This document shows positions 4,091-5,212 of a DNA stretch of 5,212 nt, piece by piece. The position numbers were made by a program, and so were the translations under genes. The DNA is from Bacillota bacterium (GTDB lineage Bacteria; Bacillota_A; Clostridia; DSM-8532). The stretch spans positions 1 to 5,212 of the forward strand of contig JAFADM010000166.1 in assembly GCA_023424865.1 (NCBI GenBank), in the 5' to 3' direction. A model generated the notes under the pieces. That model did not search any database. It saw only the letters and a program-made list of their open reading frames with translations, and had not been told where the DNA came from. How positions within the stretch are numbered: the stretch's first letter is position 1; every line of letters starts with the position of its first letter.

Positions 4091-5212
4091 GATGCCGCTT
4101 TTCTCAATGAGATCCGCCGCCTGGCCCATACGCTCAATGGACTGAACCAGCGCAAGGCGTACGAAGCCCTCGCCGCTTTCACCAAAGCTGCTTCCGGGAA
4201 CCACAACAACTCCGGCCTTGTCAAGAAGCTCCAGGGTAAAGTCCATGGAGGTTTTGAAGCCTTCGGGGATAGGAGCCCAGACAAACATGGTGGCCGGGGG
4301 CTTGTCCATTTTCCAGCCAATGCTGTTTAAGCGGTCAACAAGAAAGTCTCTTCGCTTCCAGTAGTCCAGAACCGTGTTTTTAAGGCTGTCCTGAGGGCCG
4401 GTAAGAGCGGCGATGGCCGCCTTCTGAACAGGCAGGAAAATGCCGTAGTCCAAGTGGGATTTAAGGGTCTTAAGCTGCTTGATGATTTCCTTGTTTCCCA
4501 GTGCAAAGGCAATGCGGCAGCCTGTCATATTATAGGACTTGGACAGGGAATTAAACTCAATACCCACATCCTTGGCGCCGGGATAGCTTAAAAAGCTGAC
4601 ACCCTGGCGGTTGTCGTAAACCAGCTCACTGTAGGCATTGTCGTGAATAACAGCGATTTCGTACTTCTTTGCAAACCAGATAAGCTTTTCATAAAAGCTG
4701 TCCGGCGCAATAGCGGTTACCGGATTATTAGGATAGGATACCACCATCATGCGGGCTGCGTGGGCAACCGACGGAGGTATGGCATCCAGGTCAATGAGGA
4801 ACTTGTTTTCCTTTAAAAGAGGCATTTTAACAATGCTTTTACAGGCCAGAGAGGGGCCTATCCAGAAAATAGGGTAGCAGGGATCGGGAACAAGCACCGT
4901 ATCCTCCCAATTGGCCAGGGTTAAGGCTACATGAGCAAGGCCGTCCTGAGAGCCGGAAAGGCTCATAACCTCATCCTTTTCAAGGGTAACGCCATAGCGG
5001 CTTTTATACCAGTCAATGACGGAATGGGTCAGCTCGGGCAGATCACGTATGGCATATTTATAGTCGTCATAGCGTCCTGCAGCTTCCTCCAGGGCTTTGA
5101 CAATATGCGGAGCAGGGGGAATGTCCGGTGTTCCCGTACCGAAATCGAATACTTCCCGGCCGCGTTCCTTAAGCTCCTGTTTTTTTATTTCCAGATCGGT
5201 AAAAATAGCCGA
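4085..5212 (-). CDS. Class I/II PLP-dependent aminotransferase (5' end outside the window)
   Basis: The frame stays open from the right edge to TAA at 4087-4085, giving 375 visible residues. The visible start, SAIFTDLEIKKQELKERG, matches the usual N-terminal arm, so only some 10-20 residues should be missing; the ATG at 4966 is internal. Seen in order (visible numbering): FDFGTGTPDIPPAP substrate loop, YPNNPVTA (161-168) with the Asn that contacts PLP, HDNAYSEL (190-197) with the PLP-binding Asp and Tyr, NSLSKSYNMTGCR with the Schiff-base Lys225 and Arg233, and the C-terminal Arg352 in GFVRLAL that would bind the substrate carboxylate. It is a complete, active-looking fold-type I enzyme. It resembles LL-diaminopimelate (DapL-like) and alanine/aspartate aminotransferases of clostridia, and the substrate cannot be fixed from motifs. 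It converges on DUF1294 with a 6-bp stop overlap. Confidence 0.93.
   Translation of the reverse strand, partial: SAIFTDLEIKKQELKERGREVFDFGTGTPDIPPAPHIVKALEEAAGRYDDYKYAIRDLPELTHSVIDWYKSRYGVTLEKDEVMSLSGSQDGLAHVALTLANWEDTVLVPDPCYPIFWIGPSLACKSIVKMPLLKENKFLIDLDAIPPSVAHAARMMVVSYPNNPVTAIAPDSFYEKLIWFAKKYEIAVIHDNAYSELVYDNRQGVSFLSYPGAKDVGIEFNSLSKSYNMTGCRIAFALGNKEIIKQLKTLKSHLDYGIFLPVQKAAIAALTGPQDSLKNTVLDYWKRRDFLVDRLNSIGWKMDKPPATMFVWAPIPEGFKTSMDFTLELLDKAGVVVVPGSSFGESGEGFVRLALVQSIERMGQAADLIEKSGIL

Noticed and set aside
4618..4737. YPNNPVTA in place of the common NNPTGA in the aminotransferase as a defect
   Set aside because: The PLP-contacting Asn and all other catalytic residues are intact. I recall NNPVTA as a normal variant in clostridial relatives.
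1..5212. CRISPR array, tRNA/rRNA, insertion sequence, phage genes or classic riboswitch
   Set aside because: There are no regularly spaced repeats, no cloverleaf, no transposase or integrase, and no recognisable purine-type or other aptamer core was seen on either strand.

Overview
The window holds five genes that can be supported, plus a probable gene fragment at the left edge. Strong GGAGG-type ribosome sites, a GTG start, extended -10 (TGnTATAAT) promoters, roughly balanced base composition and the protein types suggest a Firmicute, most likely of the class Clostridia. That assignment is inference, since there is no rRNA or other marker gene. There is no CRISPR array, tRNA, insertion sequence or phage gene, and nothing that looks like a defence island.

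Layout, left to right. Bases 1-56 may be the start of a minus-strand gene that leaves the window. Bases 135-1586 (minus) encode a 483-residue protein with an N-terminal Xre/Cro-type helix-turn-helix and about 400 residues of unrecognised, apparently soluble sequence. Its leader (about 1587-1668) can form two mutually exclusive hairpins. Bases 1766-2527 (minus) encode an AraC-family regulator with an N-terminal cupin. A 301-bp divergent intergenic region (2528-2828) follows, with outward-facing promoters and five copies of a GCCAA motif, four of them arranged as two inverted repeats. Bases 2829-3737 (plus) encode an inosine-uridine-type nucleoside hydrolase. After 50 bp with its own extended -10 promoter comes a small DUF1294 membrane protein (3788-4090, plus). 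Its stop codon interlocks with that of a convergent class I/II PLP aminotransferase (minus), whose 5' end lies beyond the right edge.

How the genes fit together. The AraC regulator and nucleoside hydrolase form a classic divergent regulator/target pair, with candidate operators at both ends of the shared control region. The simplest reading is a ligand-responsive nucleoside (or related N-riboside) salvage switch. The DUF1294 gene may be read partly from the hydrolase transcript and partly from its own promoter. The Xre-type gene lies downstream of araC in the same direction but has its own promoter 179 bp later, so it need not be in the same operon. The aminotransferase looks like an unrelated metabolic gene. 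Its likely terminator lies inside the DUF1294 coding region, so the two mRNAs should overlap at their 3' ends.

No dramatic new system is evident. The least explained items are the Xre-type protein with its large unknown C-terminal part and structured leader, and the GCCAA operator cluster.
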